Source: Cavia porcellus (lineage: Eukaryota > Chordata > Mammalia > Rodentia > Caviidae). From it: DNA of 64,000 nt. Made by a program: the position numbers and the translations under genes. Below the pieces are notes generated by a model. The model made no database searches. It had not been told where the DNA came from and was given only the letters and a program-made list of their open reading frames with translations. Below, piece by piece: positions 50,105 through 61,200 of this stretch (positions are counted from its first letter, which is position 1; every line of letters starts with the position of its first letter). The stretch is taken from assembly GCF_034190915.1 (NCBI RefSeq), contig NW_026947486.1, positions 80,332,044 to 80,396,043 of the forward strand, written 5' to 3'.

Positions 50105-51745
50105 TCAAAACATTTGAAAAGATAAAGAGCTAGTATCGTTGTTTCCTAAAGAGCTTCCACAATGAATATGCTTGTGACCGTTAGGTCTACTGTAATAGCT
50201 GTCAGATCTGGGCATGAAATCTTTAGAATTCTCACGTTTTTTAAGCCTTCTTGCACCCTGACTATATTCTGACTTCCAAGAACTTGTTCTTCTTTCGGGA
50301 AAATATCCCAAGTAGAAATCATTATCACTTTTTGATGATGTTACTGGCACATGAGAGGGTCTATCGTTCACTCTGTGGTCCAATATGCTACCACTATCCC
50401 TCCTCTTCTTCCTTGTGATTTCTGCTAATTGATCATTGGACTTGGATTTATCGTAGCCGCTTTCGTCAAAAAAGTAGCTCGATGGTTTTTTTCCCCTCTT
50501 TTTGCTGTTGTTCTTCTCATCTTTAATAGAATTGCTTTCATCCTCAAGCCATGAACAACTCGGTTCATACTTGGACCTCTTGCCTGATGTCCTAAGTATG
50601 TATTTAGAGTATTTTCCTTCACCATTATGTTTCCACTCTGAATGCAAGGAATGCTGACTTGACTCAGATTTTTGCTCACAAATGATGATTTCTTCACTGG
50701 CAAGAGTTTCTTCTTTAGGGGAGCTATGATATATAGCCACAGATTCTTCTTTCTCCTCTTCATTTAAGTTAAAAGTCTCGCTGAAGCACTCAGAATCACT
50801 ACTTATTTCCTCTAAGAAATCTGTCAACTGTAAATGTACTTCTACTGACCTGCAAGGTGAAGAAATTTCAGGGCTCACTGTGGAATCACTGGCCTGGTGA
50901 GCATGAGTCTTTTCCAAAAGATCCCACTTTGCATCATTTGGGGACAGTTGACCACCAGCTTCACTGGCTGTATCCTTGCAATCATTTTTAAATATCTTAG
51001 TATAGTCTTTGGTATAATCCACTTTTTCTATCTTTTGTGATTTGTGCTCAGGATCCTGCATGCATACCATTGACCAGCAATCATCTTCCTGGACATGTCC
51101 TTCCCTTTCCAGGTTTTCCATTTGGCTCAAATTGGTTGAAGGTTCCTTATGTTTTCTCAAACTGATCTGAAATCCATTCCCTTTAACACAGACATCCCTC
51201 TGCCACTGACATGTACTTTCTATGTGACTTGCTTCATCAGGGCAGATGCGAGCATATTTTGGAGTCTGATAATAATTTAATAAGTAGTCAATAAACTCAT
51301 CAGTTTCATAGATCTTCTGTTTCCTGTCATGGTCTCTCTCAGGTAATCTGGAAGAAGAGGATTTAGGAGAACTGGGCTGCTCCTCCTTTTTAAGAGACTG
51401 ACCTGGAATCATTGTGGTCTGCAAGGAATTCTGGTCAGAGACCAAACTGTAATTGTGACTATCTGTTAATAATTTTCTGGTTCTCTCTTTCTGAGTTGAG
51501 TATCTTAACTTTTTTCTCCGAAGACAACGGGAAGATTTACTTAAGCTATCCCTAGTTCTTTTCCTCACTTTTTGTTTTTGTTTATTGTTGGACTTGGCAA
51601 CCTGATATACTGGCATTTCTTCTTGATTTGGAAGAAGCTGAGCATTTGACTCTTTTTCCTTCCAAATTTTCATTGTGTTCCCTGGAGCACGATTAGCTTC
51701 AGGGTCTGTAACATCAGTCTCCTTTAGCCCAATCTGTTTGGATCC
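50105..51745 (-). CDS. AKAP17B: AKAP17B last coding exon (546-aa disordered tail)
   Basis: A long uninterrupted frame of 546 codons plus stop, entered after an acceptor of T-rich sequence ending GAAG, in phase 0 with [11 protein letters not shown]. The composition is Ser, Lys, Glu and Asn rich with basic clusters (for example [21 protein letters not shown]) and acidic stretches. It ends SSLSFQMF. It lacks the strong RS repeats of AKAP17A. The intact frame argues for a functional gene. Confidence 0.9.
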   Translation of the reverse strand, partial: GSKQIGLKETDVTDPEANRAPGNTMKIWKEKESNAQLLPNQEEMPVYQVAKSNNKQKQKVRKRTRDSLSKSSRCLRRKKLRYSTQKERTRKLLTDSHNYSLVSDQNSLQTTMIPGQSLKKEEQPSSPKSSSSRLPERDHDRKQKIYETDEFIDYLLNYYQTPKYARICPDEASHIESTCQWQRDVCVKGNGFQISLRKHKEPSTNLSQMENLEREGHVQEDDCWSMVCMQDPEHKSQKIEKVDYTKDYTKIFKNDCKDTASEAGGQLSPNDAKWDLLEKTHAHQASDSTVSPEISSPCRSVEVHLQLTDFLEEISSDSECFSETFNLNEEEKEESVAIYHSSPKEETLASEEIIICEQKSESSQHSLHSEWKHNGEGKYSKYILRTSGKRSKYEPSCSWLEDESNSIKDEKNNSKKRGKKPSSYFFDESGYDKSKSNDQLAEITRKKRRDSGSILDHRVNDRPSHVPVTSSKSDNDFYLGYFPERRTSSWKSEYSQGARRLKKRENSKDFMPRSDSYYSRPNGHKHIHCGSSLGNNDTSSLSFQMF

Positions 51746-54700
51746 CTTCAAAAAAAAGTTGAAAATCTCACATAAAAAGCTGAACAGATTAAAAACTTCT
51801 AAAGAAAACTTGGCTTTCCCACATTGTTCTGAAGAGACTCTAATACCCAGTATAGATTCAAATTAGAACAATATTGCACTTAGAAATAAGAAGGAATAAA
51901 TTAAATGTCTTTAATATGATCTGCTTTTACTAGGTCTGTGCCCATTCTTATATGTCAGAAAGCACCATACTTTACATAGACGTCAAAGTATACAAACCGT
52001 CTTTTCCTGTATTTAAAAATTGATAATGCTACTGTTGTAGAAATTATAATAGGAGCAAAAGAGACAAAGAAGAATAAGACATGCTCTACAGACCTCCCAG
52101 AAAATCCTAGCATAAGAAAAGGCTGATGTGTCTAAAAAGGTTAAGTGGCTTAAAAGATAAACTGTCTCTTGGCTGTGAATTTCAGTTTGCAGGTAAATGT
52201 ATCTCTTAAATTTTCCTACCTTACCTGCATCATTTGGAAGCAAGCCACTAGGAATAGGGGTGTAGCTCAGTGTCAGAGCACTTGTCTATAATTTAAGACA
52301 ATCAGGGTACAATACCCAGCACCAAAAGATAAAAATAAACAAGACATCAAGTAGTAAACATACCCATGACCACGGTTCTACCTGCAGCCGCATCTGCGAT
52401 GCAGTTTACTCTAAAGCAACTGCAGTGCAGGTTAAGGTGCTGCCCACACTGTCTACCACCGTGGAAGGGTTTGTACTGTGCTTCCACTAACACCTGTCAC
52501 ACATCACAGCACACAGCCTACCCACTGGCTGAGATTAGAATTTTTATTGAACATAATGAATCTAACTATTAAGGGGGCCTGGAATTAGACACTACACCCA
52601 TTTAAAGAGATAAATTCTTTATGAGTGCTCCCCCTTGGCAGTCATTAAGGTAAACTAAAAAAAAAAAAATCCAGCTAGCTTTATTATAAATGTAAATGTA
52701 AGATTTTTGAGTTCTGATTTTGCTAGGTTGATAGTCCATACTAATGAAAAGCTCCCAAATACACGTGAAATTAGGGTATCTGCTCTTCACGTTTAAAAAC
52801 ACTGAATATGGGTTTTTAAATTAATATTTTGAGAGCCTTTTTGGCGTTTTTACCCAGGACGTCTGCTGGGTTTGTCTCTAGGAGCTCAGGAAGGAAAAGA
52901 AACATTTTCCCAAATCTAAACTCTCCAAACAATGCAATGGCTCTGTGAGAAAAGACATTCTCTACGAAACAGCTTGAAAAGTAGACTAACGTGAGCTTGC
53001 ACAAGGCTCACGGCTTTCCTTTCTCTAAACCTGTTACAGATGAATGCCCAAGTAAAGTTTGCAGAAGACTAAAAATCTGGCACCCACACCTATTTACTAA
53101 CACCACACTGGCATTTCTTGTTACAACTGTTTTAGGAACTCAGAAAAGTAAATTAACTAGCTGAGTGGCTCTAGTAATACAGCCCTGATGTTTAGAAATG
53201 CACAGTGCAAGGGGGGCCAGGGCTGAGACACGACTTTGTTACAGAATGTGGATACTATTTTTGGAAATCCACAGTTGGGGTTATAGGGATCACTGGATTT
53301 CAAAGAAACTCTACTGCACACCCTGAGTCTCCTGTGGAGCTGATTTTCAACATACCCTGCTTAAACGCAAAGATTGGGGCTCTGAAAAGCTAGTATATAC
53401 CCAAATTGAAGAACAAATGGGAAAAGGCCTTACTGAAATTTTCCTTAGGAGAACACGGAGCAACCGAAGGGCTTCCACCCGTCTCCGAGCCAGCAGCCGT
53501 TTCCTCTCCTCCCACTCCTCTGAAGAATCCAGCTTCTGAAGCTTTTCAGCTTTGGTTTTCACCCTCTGTTTCCTCTGCTGGTGGCTTCCCCTTTCCTTCA
53601 GAGCTCTCCTCCTGACCCTGGCCTTCTTCCTTTTTTCCTGGGCTTTCCTCTCCTCTTTTCTTTTTCTGCATAATGATTAAGATGAAACCAATTGAAAGAA
53701 TTATTTTTAGCCATTTGCTCCCCACACACATATAGTAGGGAAGGACAAATCATTTAGGTTTCTAGGAATCTCCCACTGCTAAGCCCAGGACCTGGCATAG
53801 ACAATTTATGATAACAATAGCAAAACAAAAGAACACTTTTAAACATCTGTCAAGAGACAAAGACACATACTTTTGTTAACCAAATACAAACAATAAAGAA
53901 GACATGCAAAGATGGGGGAAGAAGGAAGGAAAGAAAGGAGGAAGGAAGGGAATTCACAGGAATGGCCTCTAGCCTCTGTTTTCAGACCACAAACAGGGAC
54001 CACAGGACCCAGTTTTCAAGGTGATTTCTTTTTTCTTGAGATTAAAACTTTATGTGGGTTGGTTTCACATAGGCAAATAAAGAGGAGTCAAGGCAGCTCT
54101 CAAAATCTTCAGAGTGAGAACTGACCCTTAGCATATATTACTTAACAAAGAATACTATCATACCTCTGATTTGGAAAATGAGGGGTTTTTTAAACTACTG
54201 TTTTCTGAAAATTAAAACTAATGAAGTTAGACCTTTATGGGAATGTGGGAAGGGGAAAGGGGGGCAATTACTTGACTCAGGACCTGACCAAATCCTAGAG
54301 GAATCCAAATGGAATGTTCATTCTGCAATTTGGAGATGAATAGGACCTTGACTGGGCTCAAATTTCAGTTAAGATTCCTAGATGTGACCACATTAACTCT
54401 TATAACCCTGCCAGCCAAAAGTGTGGAGCATGTGGAATTGAGCCCAGGGCCTTTTCACTGAGCTGCATCCCTAGAACTGTTTTATTTCTTTTATTTTGAG
54501 ACAAGGCCTTATTGAGTCACCAAGTTATCCAAGCTGGGCTTGAATTTCTGACCTTTAGGCCTCAGCCTTCCACAGTACTGGGACTATAGGCATGTAACAC
54601 ACCCAGCTTGAATGTTGCAGTTTATATGCAAGAGGAAGAGCCAGGAAATCGAACTAGTCTTCAGAGTCCTATAGTGCTAAGCCATCTGTTCCTCCTGGAC

Positions 54701-56168
54701 AAACTTGACAACCCAATAGCTCCTTTAGGCTCTAGCTCTTAAGTTTGGAAATGACAATAATTTCAGAAAAAATAAGCATGGAAGCATCTTTACTTGACAG
54801 AAAGTGCTCGGGCCAACAATGAGAACTGTCCCACAAATCTATCATACATATTCTTGCCTCTTGGTTCCTTTGATTACTGACCATTATATAGAAGAAAATG
54901 TTTTCTAGACCTATTTTTTATTCTAAATTGGAAAGCTAGGTGATATTGGTAAATTATAGATAAACTGGTAAAATTTCTAAATGTCTAGGTTAGGATTTTC
55001 ATATAAAAGTTCCTGGTTCTTTTTTTAAAATCATGTCTTCATAGATCTTAATCTTACTAATGTCATTACTACTCATTACTTGTTCTCCCTTATAAAAATA
55101 TTTTTCAGTCTCTTGTATTCAACTGCTTTATCACTTTGGTTTTATAAGAGCACAACTGAAAGACTGTAGCCTTCTGCAGAGTTTTCCAGTCTGCACCAAC
55201 ACCTGCCCCAACCCCAATGTTATCTAGGAAGTCTAGGTATTCACCTAAAAGGATTAACTCATAAAACAAAAGAAAAAGCTTCTTCATGAAATTCAGTCTC
55301 CTCACCTTTCAGCTACTTCCTCTTCTCTTCTCTTCTCTTTTCTTTTTTCTTCCTCCAGCTGTTGTAATTTTAGCCTTTCTTGGTTTCTCCTCCTTATAGC
55401 TCCTTCACTGAAGTGTTTGGTTGTATCGAACATTACCTGTCCCCAAACAGTTTAGTGTTTGATTAAAAATATTTTCATTTTATTTGTATGTTTCAGGCCA
55501 GAGAACTAAAAACAATATGGTACATGGTAATTCTAAACCAAATAAATTCAGAATGCCTTCTCTCTGCATTCCAGTACCCATCCTGTTCCACTGCTTCTTG
55601 GACACCAGCTGAATGGTACGTGTGGACACCAAGATTTTCTTGGTAGAATCCTTAAACAAGTTTATCAAATTATTACTTTAACTTTATACAATTTAATGTG
55701 CCTGTCATTTCTTAATAAAGATGTTTTAGAAACTTTCAGGAGCCTACATTACACAGGGGCCACAGTCAAATCACAGTGTTAGCACACATACAGGCTAGAA
55801 ATGTATAGTACCTCTGGTTTGCTGTTAAGAATCAACTGAGTAGAGCCGGGCATGGTGGCACACTCCTGTAATCCCAGCACTCGGGAGGCTGAGGCAGATA
55901 GCTGCAAGTTTCAGACCAGCCTGGCCTGCAAAGTAAGCCCAAGACCAGCCTGAACTGCATAGTGAGACCCGTTCTCAAAAAGACAAAAAAAAAAAAAAAT
56001 CAACTGAGTTAATCCAGATGCAGTGGTGCAAAACTGTAAACTCAGCACTTTGGGAGATAGGAGATCCCAAGTACAAATCCAGCCTAGGGAATTTAGCAAC
56101 ACTCTCTCAAAATGAAAAGTAAAAAGGGTTGAGGACCAGCATGAAGTTCCTAGGCTCAATCCCCAGTA

Positions 56169-56208
<40 letters not shown>

Positions 56209-58247
56209 ATTGAGTTAATGTATTTTTAAATTATCAAAGATAAACTAATCAACAAGTATGGTAGGGAATGGTAACAGGAATCAAAGATGCATGAAAAGTG
56301 ACTTAATAAGTGAGAAGATCTGACCATCATCATTACTGAACTATTTTTCATAGCTTGTAATTTTTTTTTGTACCACAGATTGAACTCATGCCCTCACACT
56401 TGCCAGGCAGGCGCTTATGCCACTGAGCTAAATCCCTGGCTATTTTTCCTATCTTGAAATAAAGTGATTGAGATAGTTTGCTTCAAAAATAAAAAGGGGC
56501 AGGAGAACCTATTTAAATATGTATGAGAAAGATAAACAACAAATTCATAACCATGGTTACTTTTGAGGGGAGGGACCAGAACATGACTGGGGATGATACC
56601 TGGTGGGGAGTACTCAGTTCATCTTACTGGTAATGCTTTGTTTTTGAAGCTGGGAGTCATAGTATTTCTTATATCTTTTGTCTGATTGAATATCTCATAA
56701 TTTAAAAATAAACACTTTAACTTAAGTGGCCCCACACATACTCATACACCAGTAGCTGTAAATTCAAATGAAAACTAAAGGCAGATTCAGACAAACAACA
56801 GAACTTGGTCACATCTTTCCCACGGCAGTGCTAAGACTTCAAGAAAGGGGCTGGGGGTTTAGCTCAGTGGCATAAGCACCTGCCTTGCAAGCAGGCGGTC
56901 CCCGGTACCAATAAAAATGAAAAAGACAAAAAAAAAAAAAAAGACTTCAAGAAGGACATGATCAAAGCCTGTATACATCAATGAGGGATAGACAGGCATA
57001 CTTTAAAAGTGAGGGATCCATAATTGTTAAGATTATGTTTTAGTAATTTCTCTGACACACATCCTGAAAACATAAAGTGTGTCTCCAGGAGTCATGAGGG
57101 AATAAACTGCTGTCCCTGTGCTTTTAGATTGCATCTTTCCCTTTCTCCCAGCAACTTGTCAAATATAGTAAGTATATGAGATAGTTCCATAAGGGACACA
57201 AATAATCTTTTAAAGCCAATAAGAAGTTGAAGCAGAGTCCCAAAATACAGCAACCATTACTTCAAAATTACAGTTGGTGGAATGTCTGAGAGCAGAAGAC
57301 TGAGTGTTCAAATCAAGGTGAGTTTTCTTCTTAAACATCCATTTATGAATCATAAATGTAAAGGCACAAGTCTTTACCCTTGCTATTGATCACAGAACCT
57401 GATGAAATCTAAGGAAATTTATTTTAGATGCTTCCATTCAACTTTCATTCAGGGTAACCTGAGCAGTGAAAAATAAAGTTTGGCTACTTCTTACCTTGAT
57501 ATTACATGCCAGAGCTTTTCCATCATCTCCTTTAAGCATCAGCTTCATTCCTCGAAGTGACTCCATGGCTTTTATGAAGTCTGTTGACTCTTGGTACTGG
57601 ATAAAGGCCTCGAATGTTTGTAGACCAAAGCTAAAACTCCCAAAGCTCCCACCAGTCATCACTTCTCTGTAGGGGTCAAGCATAGGTATATCCACATTCT
57701 TGATTTTCCCAAAACTTTCAAAGACTACCCGAAGGATCTCCTCACATGGCTTCTCCCCACTGGAACCTTTAGCTGCAAACCATTTACAGGGCAAGCCTTC
57801 AAAATATATGGAATCTGGGCTCTTATCATGGTCCTGCTCTTCAGCTCCATCACTTAATAAGGCCTCTTTTTCCTTAGGGAAGTGATCCCACTCTCCCTGG
57901 GCATCTGTAGCCACTACTTTTAAGTCTGTTTTCAAACCATTTAGCTTGATGATCTTCCCATGTAACTTTGCCTTCAGGATTTGAACCAAACTTCGGGTTT
58001 CAGCCTCACCCTCAAATCGAATGAAGTCCTTTGTACTTTTAGAGAGCCGAACTGTGGTAAACTGGTCAGGGCAAATGAGACTCTTTAGTTGGTCAAGAAC
58101 TTCCCAGTTGGAGACGGGTCTCACAGGTTCTATACTTTCTGGGAGCAGTACATTGATCATCAGTTTTGCTATGGGCTTGAGGTAGAGGTGCTGAGCAGCA
58201 CAGAGCTCTGTTGCCTCAGAGTTATCATATACCACTGTGACCGTCAT
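50105..58247 (-). CDS. AKAP17B: AKAP17B, A-kinase anchoring protein 17B (four coding exons)
   Basis: Join on the - strand of 58247-57495, 55436-55306, 53665-53434 and 51745-50105, giving 2757 nt and 918 aa plus stop with matching phases and GT/AG introns. The N-terminal 251 residues closely resemble AKAP17A (XE7/SFRS17A): a conserved first module with [10 protein letters not shown] and [10 protein letters not shown], then an RRM-like module from about residue 145 ([35 protein letters not shown]). Exons 2 and 3 encode a charged Glu/Arg/Lys coiled coil that ends in an amphipathic helix ([14 protein letters not shown], about 359-372), the likely PKA regulatory-subunit binding site. The 546-aa last exon is Ser/Lys/Glu-rich and disordered, as expected for a nuclear splicing-linked protein. 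The family anchors PKA at splicing factor compartments. Human has only a pseudogene here, while rodents keep Akap17b. Convergent with PGRMC1. Confidence 0.9.
52251..52345 (+). mobile_element. ID-type SINE, older subfamily
   Basis: AGGAATAGGGGTGTAGCTCA, GAGCACTTGTCTATAATTT and CAATACCCAGCACCA with an A-rich tail. Lies in the AKAP17B intron near the last exon. Confidence 0.75.
53434..53665 (-). CDS. AKAP17B: AKAP17B coding exon 3 with PKA-binding helix
   Basis: 232 nt after the acceptor AATCATTATGCAG. It completes an Arg codon, then encodes a Lys/Arg/Glu-rich coil and the helix [26 protein letters not shown]. The donor is TTTCA followed by GTAAGG, with A rather than G at the last exon base. 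Reading through it would add about 22 residues before a stop, a possible short isoform that would still contain the helix. Confidence 0.85.
54420..54608 (-). mobile_element. B1-dID composite SINE
   Basis: On the + strand GGAATTGAGCCCAGGGCCTT, CACTGAGCTGCATCCCTAGA, then TTATTTTGAGACAAGGCCTT and ATAGGCATGTAACACACCCA. In an AKAP17B intron. Confidence 0.8.
55306..55436 (-). CDS. AKAP17B: AKAP17B coding exon 2
   Basis: 131 nt between the acceptor TTTGGGGACAG and the donor GTGAGG. It encodes [35 protein letters not shown] and onward, matching the AKAP17A segment that starts VSFDSTKHLSD. Charged coiled-coil sequence. Ends in phase 2. Confidence 0.9.
55842..55998 (+). mobile_element. Young B1 SINE
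   Basis: AGAGCCGGGCATGGTGGCAC, CAGCACTCGGGAGGCTGAGG and GCATAGTGAGACCCGTTCTC. Perfect 11-bp duplication ATCAACTGAGT (55831-55841 and 55999-56009). Confidence 0.92.
56013..56208 (+). mobile_element. B1-dID composite SINE with (AC)n tail
   Basis: GATGCAGTGGTGCAAAACTG and CAGCACTTTGGGAGATAGGA, then AGGCTCAATCCCCAGTACC and an AC run at 56168-56208. Confidence 0.75.
56363..56442 (-). mobile_element. ID-type SINE
   Basis: On the + strand T run, GTACCACAGATTGAACTCAT, GGCGCTTATGCCACTGAGCT and AAATCCCTGGCT. Confidence 0.88.
56849..56943 (+). mobile_element. Young ID-type SINE lacking part of the B-box region
   Basis: GGGGCTGGGGGTTTAGCTCA, then GCAGGCGGTCCCCGGTACCA: about 12 bases (GTGAGTTCGATC in other copies) are missing. 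AGACTTCAAGAA occurs on both sides, so it inserted as one event. Confidence 0.9.
57495..58247 (-). CDS. AKAP17B: AKAP17B first coding exon
   Basis: The exon begins at 58263 after the acceptor TTGCTCTCCCAG. Sixteen bases of 5' UTR precede the ATG at 58247, so at least one non-coding exon lies upstream. It has 251 codons in phase 0, ending ACNIK before GTAAGA. It covers the conserved N-terminal module and the RRM-like domain. A later in-frame ATG upstream in the intron is not used, because it lies before the acceptor. Confidence 0.92.
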
Positions 58248-59059
58248 GGTGTCCTCTGACCACCTGGGAGAGCAAAAGAGAAAATATTGATACAAACGGA
58301 GGTGTGGATTTTGAAATGGTGCTAGCATTTATGGTCTTAGTTCAAACTAATAGAGGAGAGTACAGTGTATTTCTGGTAGAATTAAAATCATTATTTTATA
58401 ACTCCTGAAACTAATAAGCAATTGCAGCAAAATTGTGGGATACAAGTTTAATACAAAAAAGTAAATAGCTTCTTTAAAAGTTAGCAAATAGAGACTTCCG
58501 GGAGAACATGGCGGACAAATAACAGCAGCCATGGAGGCTCTCTGAGATTACCAGCTTAGAATCCAGGAGCGGTGCCGTGTGAGGAGTCCCACAGGAGGCA
58601 AGATGTACCTTGCTGGCCCAGGAACAAAGTAAGCTGAGAGAAACCAACTGGAAATGCAATCCTGATGCTATAACAGGAACAGATAAAAACTCAGTGCGGA
58701 AGCTGGATCCCGTGCCATTGGAAGCCGTGATTTGAATTTCCTGCTGCCAATACTGCGTCCCAATCCGCACGGCAGGGCGAGAGGCTCGCCAAAACTCTGA
58801 GCTCGGGAATCAGCGAATCAAACGGCACTGAGAACGGGACTGGCTCGACCTGTAGTGAGTGAAATGAGGACACTTTCATACACCCTAGCAGTGAAACATT
58901 CAATAGGTTGACCTGGAGGGGCAGGCCCAGCAGAGGCTGCCCAGGTCTGTGTCTCCCTAGTACACTGCAGTGGGCGGGAACACCTAGCCAGCGGATCCAA
59001 ACAAACTGTAACAGACAAAGAGGAAAAAAAAAAAAACTGAGCCTCCTACATACGCTTGT

Positions 59060-60180
59060 ATGGAAGGAACAAAAAGTATGGGAAAAGGGAGCAACAAGAA
59101 AGGCTCCTCAGTCCCCAATCCTGAGAACACTGATCCAGGAAAGGTAAAAGCAAAAGAGAATGAAGACAGAAAACATGCAATATCAGACACGGCACCTATA
59201 GATATAAAACAGTATCTCCGGAGCCTCATAGACGAGTTCAAAAATGAAGTATTTAATGAAATAAAGCAAGAAATAAGTAGAATAGTTAGAGAAATGCTAA
59301 GCACCGCCCAAGAAAAAACAGATGGTGGAATGGAAGAACAGAAAAAAAGGGGAGAATTGTTTGATGGAGAAAATAGAGAAAACATAGAAAACGTGAAGCA
59401 GGTTCACAGAGATTACCAGGCAACTAAAAACTCTATTGAAAGCTGGCATAAGAGCTTGAAAGAAACTAAGGATAGATTATCAGAGCTGGAGGACCGATTT
59501 GTAAGGTGGGAGCATGAAATGAAAAACTTCTTAAAAATAACAAGAAAATAAACAGCAATAATACAAAGACTAGAAGATGACAAGAGGATTTATAACTTAA
59601 GAATTAAGAACATAAAAGAAGAAGTAGTGACTCAAACAAATGAACTACAAAAGATATTCACAGAAATAATCCAGGAGAATTTCCCTAATTTAGCAAAAGG
59701 TAAAGATACTCAGAGGTATGAGGCATATAGACCCCAGCCACCTACAACCCAAACAGAGCTACACCCAGGCATATAATAATCAAAATTCCAGAAATCCAAT
59801 ATAAGAACAGGATATTAAAAGCCGTCAGAGACAAGAAACAGATCACTTACAAGGGAACACCCATCAGAATTACAGCAGACTTCTCAGCACAAACCATCAA
59901 ATCATGAAGAGCGTGGGGGGAAATAATTTAAGCTTTGAAAGATAATAACCTCCAGCCAAGATTGATATATCCTGCACAACTGTCCCTAGAAATTGATGGA
60001 AAAACAAGGTGCTTCCAGGATAAAGAGGAACTAGGGGAATATGCAACCACCAATTCAACTCTACAGAGAATACTGCAAGATATTCTAAAAAAGAAAAATA
60101 CAAAGAATCCAGAAGTAGCGGCAGAGAGGCCACAATGAATGGAGCAGAAAACAAAATGAAGAAGACAAACTGACAACTAA
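59060..60180 (+). pseudogene. Broken L1 ORF1 relative of copy B
   Basis: The ATG at 59060 opens 163 codons (Ser/Asn-rich start, coiled coil with IKQYLRSLIDEFKNEV and LKETKDRLSELEDRF) to a TAA at 59549-59551, where copy A has Gln. Downstream the frame shifts, but the same modules follow: QRLEDDKRIYNLRIKNI, TPRHIIIKIPEIQ, KAVRDKKQITYKGTPIRITAD, then LIYPAQLSLEIDGKTRCFQDKEE. A TGA at 59905-59907 is at the same place as the TGA in copy A. The ORF closely matches copy A along its length. Confidence 0.85.
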
Positions 60181-60395
60181 TGACAGTAAAAGAGCTCAAC
60201 AGAAATGAGGCAGAGAAGATTGGATGATAGGAACAGCTATTTTGGAGAAAATGACGTCTTAAGAGGTAATACTGATTTAGTATCATCTTGTTTTGAAGTC
60301 TCATCAAGCTTTTGTTCTTCTGTCTCCATTGGTCTAAACAGGTGGTATCTTATTGGATTTTATTATATGTGATAATATAAACAAAAACTTTTACA

Positions 60396-61200
60396 GACAA
60401 GGAGATTATACAGAAACCATTGTTCATTTTCTGTTAGTTGATTCTAAATACCCTGGAATACTGTCATTCTCTTTAATGGTTTTACATTGTCTTGATATGT
60501 TTGATGCTACAGTATACAAAGTTTTTAAGGGAAGATTTTAAGGGAAGATACAAAGATTTTAAGGGAAGAGACACTATGGTAACTACTATTATGTCGAGAT
60601 TATCTTGTGGTGAAACACTATTTTGCTTAAATGGCTATGTTTTGACCTGCACTGTTTTGTTGTTATACCCTCTTTTTATCTCCATCTCCTTTTTATTATC
60701 TACTTTTTCATTTTTATCCTTTTAATTAAGGGAAAAATAAATAAAAATAGCAGGATATATTATAGTAACCCACTTTGATTTCCTATTAACTTGATTTGAA
60801 ACTCTGTATTGTTCTCACCATCTTGTTTTGACTGATTTTCCTCTATTCTGTTATGCTTGATAGTACCAAGTTTGAAAGTCTAGGCAACAACTATGAAGAC
60901 AATAAGATCCATTGTGATGCCCATTCTGGTTGACTATTATCTTCTTTTGAAGTCCTCAAATGTCTCCAATGTTTTGTTTTTATTGGTCTTATTCTTTACT
61001 GCTTTGTTCAATTTTATTATAACTGATGATATAAGAAATTATTTTTAAGATAACAAGAGGCATTATGGTAACCATTGTTGATCACCTTGTATTTTGTTTT
61101 TACATTATGTATTATGTCCATTATTTTGATTTGACTGACTCTGTCCAGGTATGTCATATTTGGTTTTACTTTCTTCAAAAAAAAGTAATAAGAACTGTGG
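60396..61200 (+). repeat. Diverged tandem units in the 3' region of copy B
   Basis: Five segments with a common order: an ACAAGA- or GCAGGAT-like start, TATGGTAACC-like, a TTT-rich stretch with GAAGTC or GAAACTCTGT, then TTGTTTTGACTG or TTTTATTGGT, TATTCTGTT, and a TGCTTGAT-like end. The spacing is about 150-185 bp. They are strongly diverged from each other, so the array is old relative to the insertion or was inherited with the element. Confidence 0.65.

Noticed and set aside
59897..60307. A 136-codon - strand frame with possible membrane segments
   Set aside because: It is the antisense shadow of the ORF1 relative at 59060-60180.
60396..61200. The tandem units considered as a satellite or CRISPR-like array
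   Set aside because: Units are heavily diverged, lie inside a retrotransposon bounded by target duplications, and recur in other copies. CRISPR arrays do not occur in mammals.
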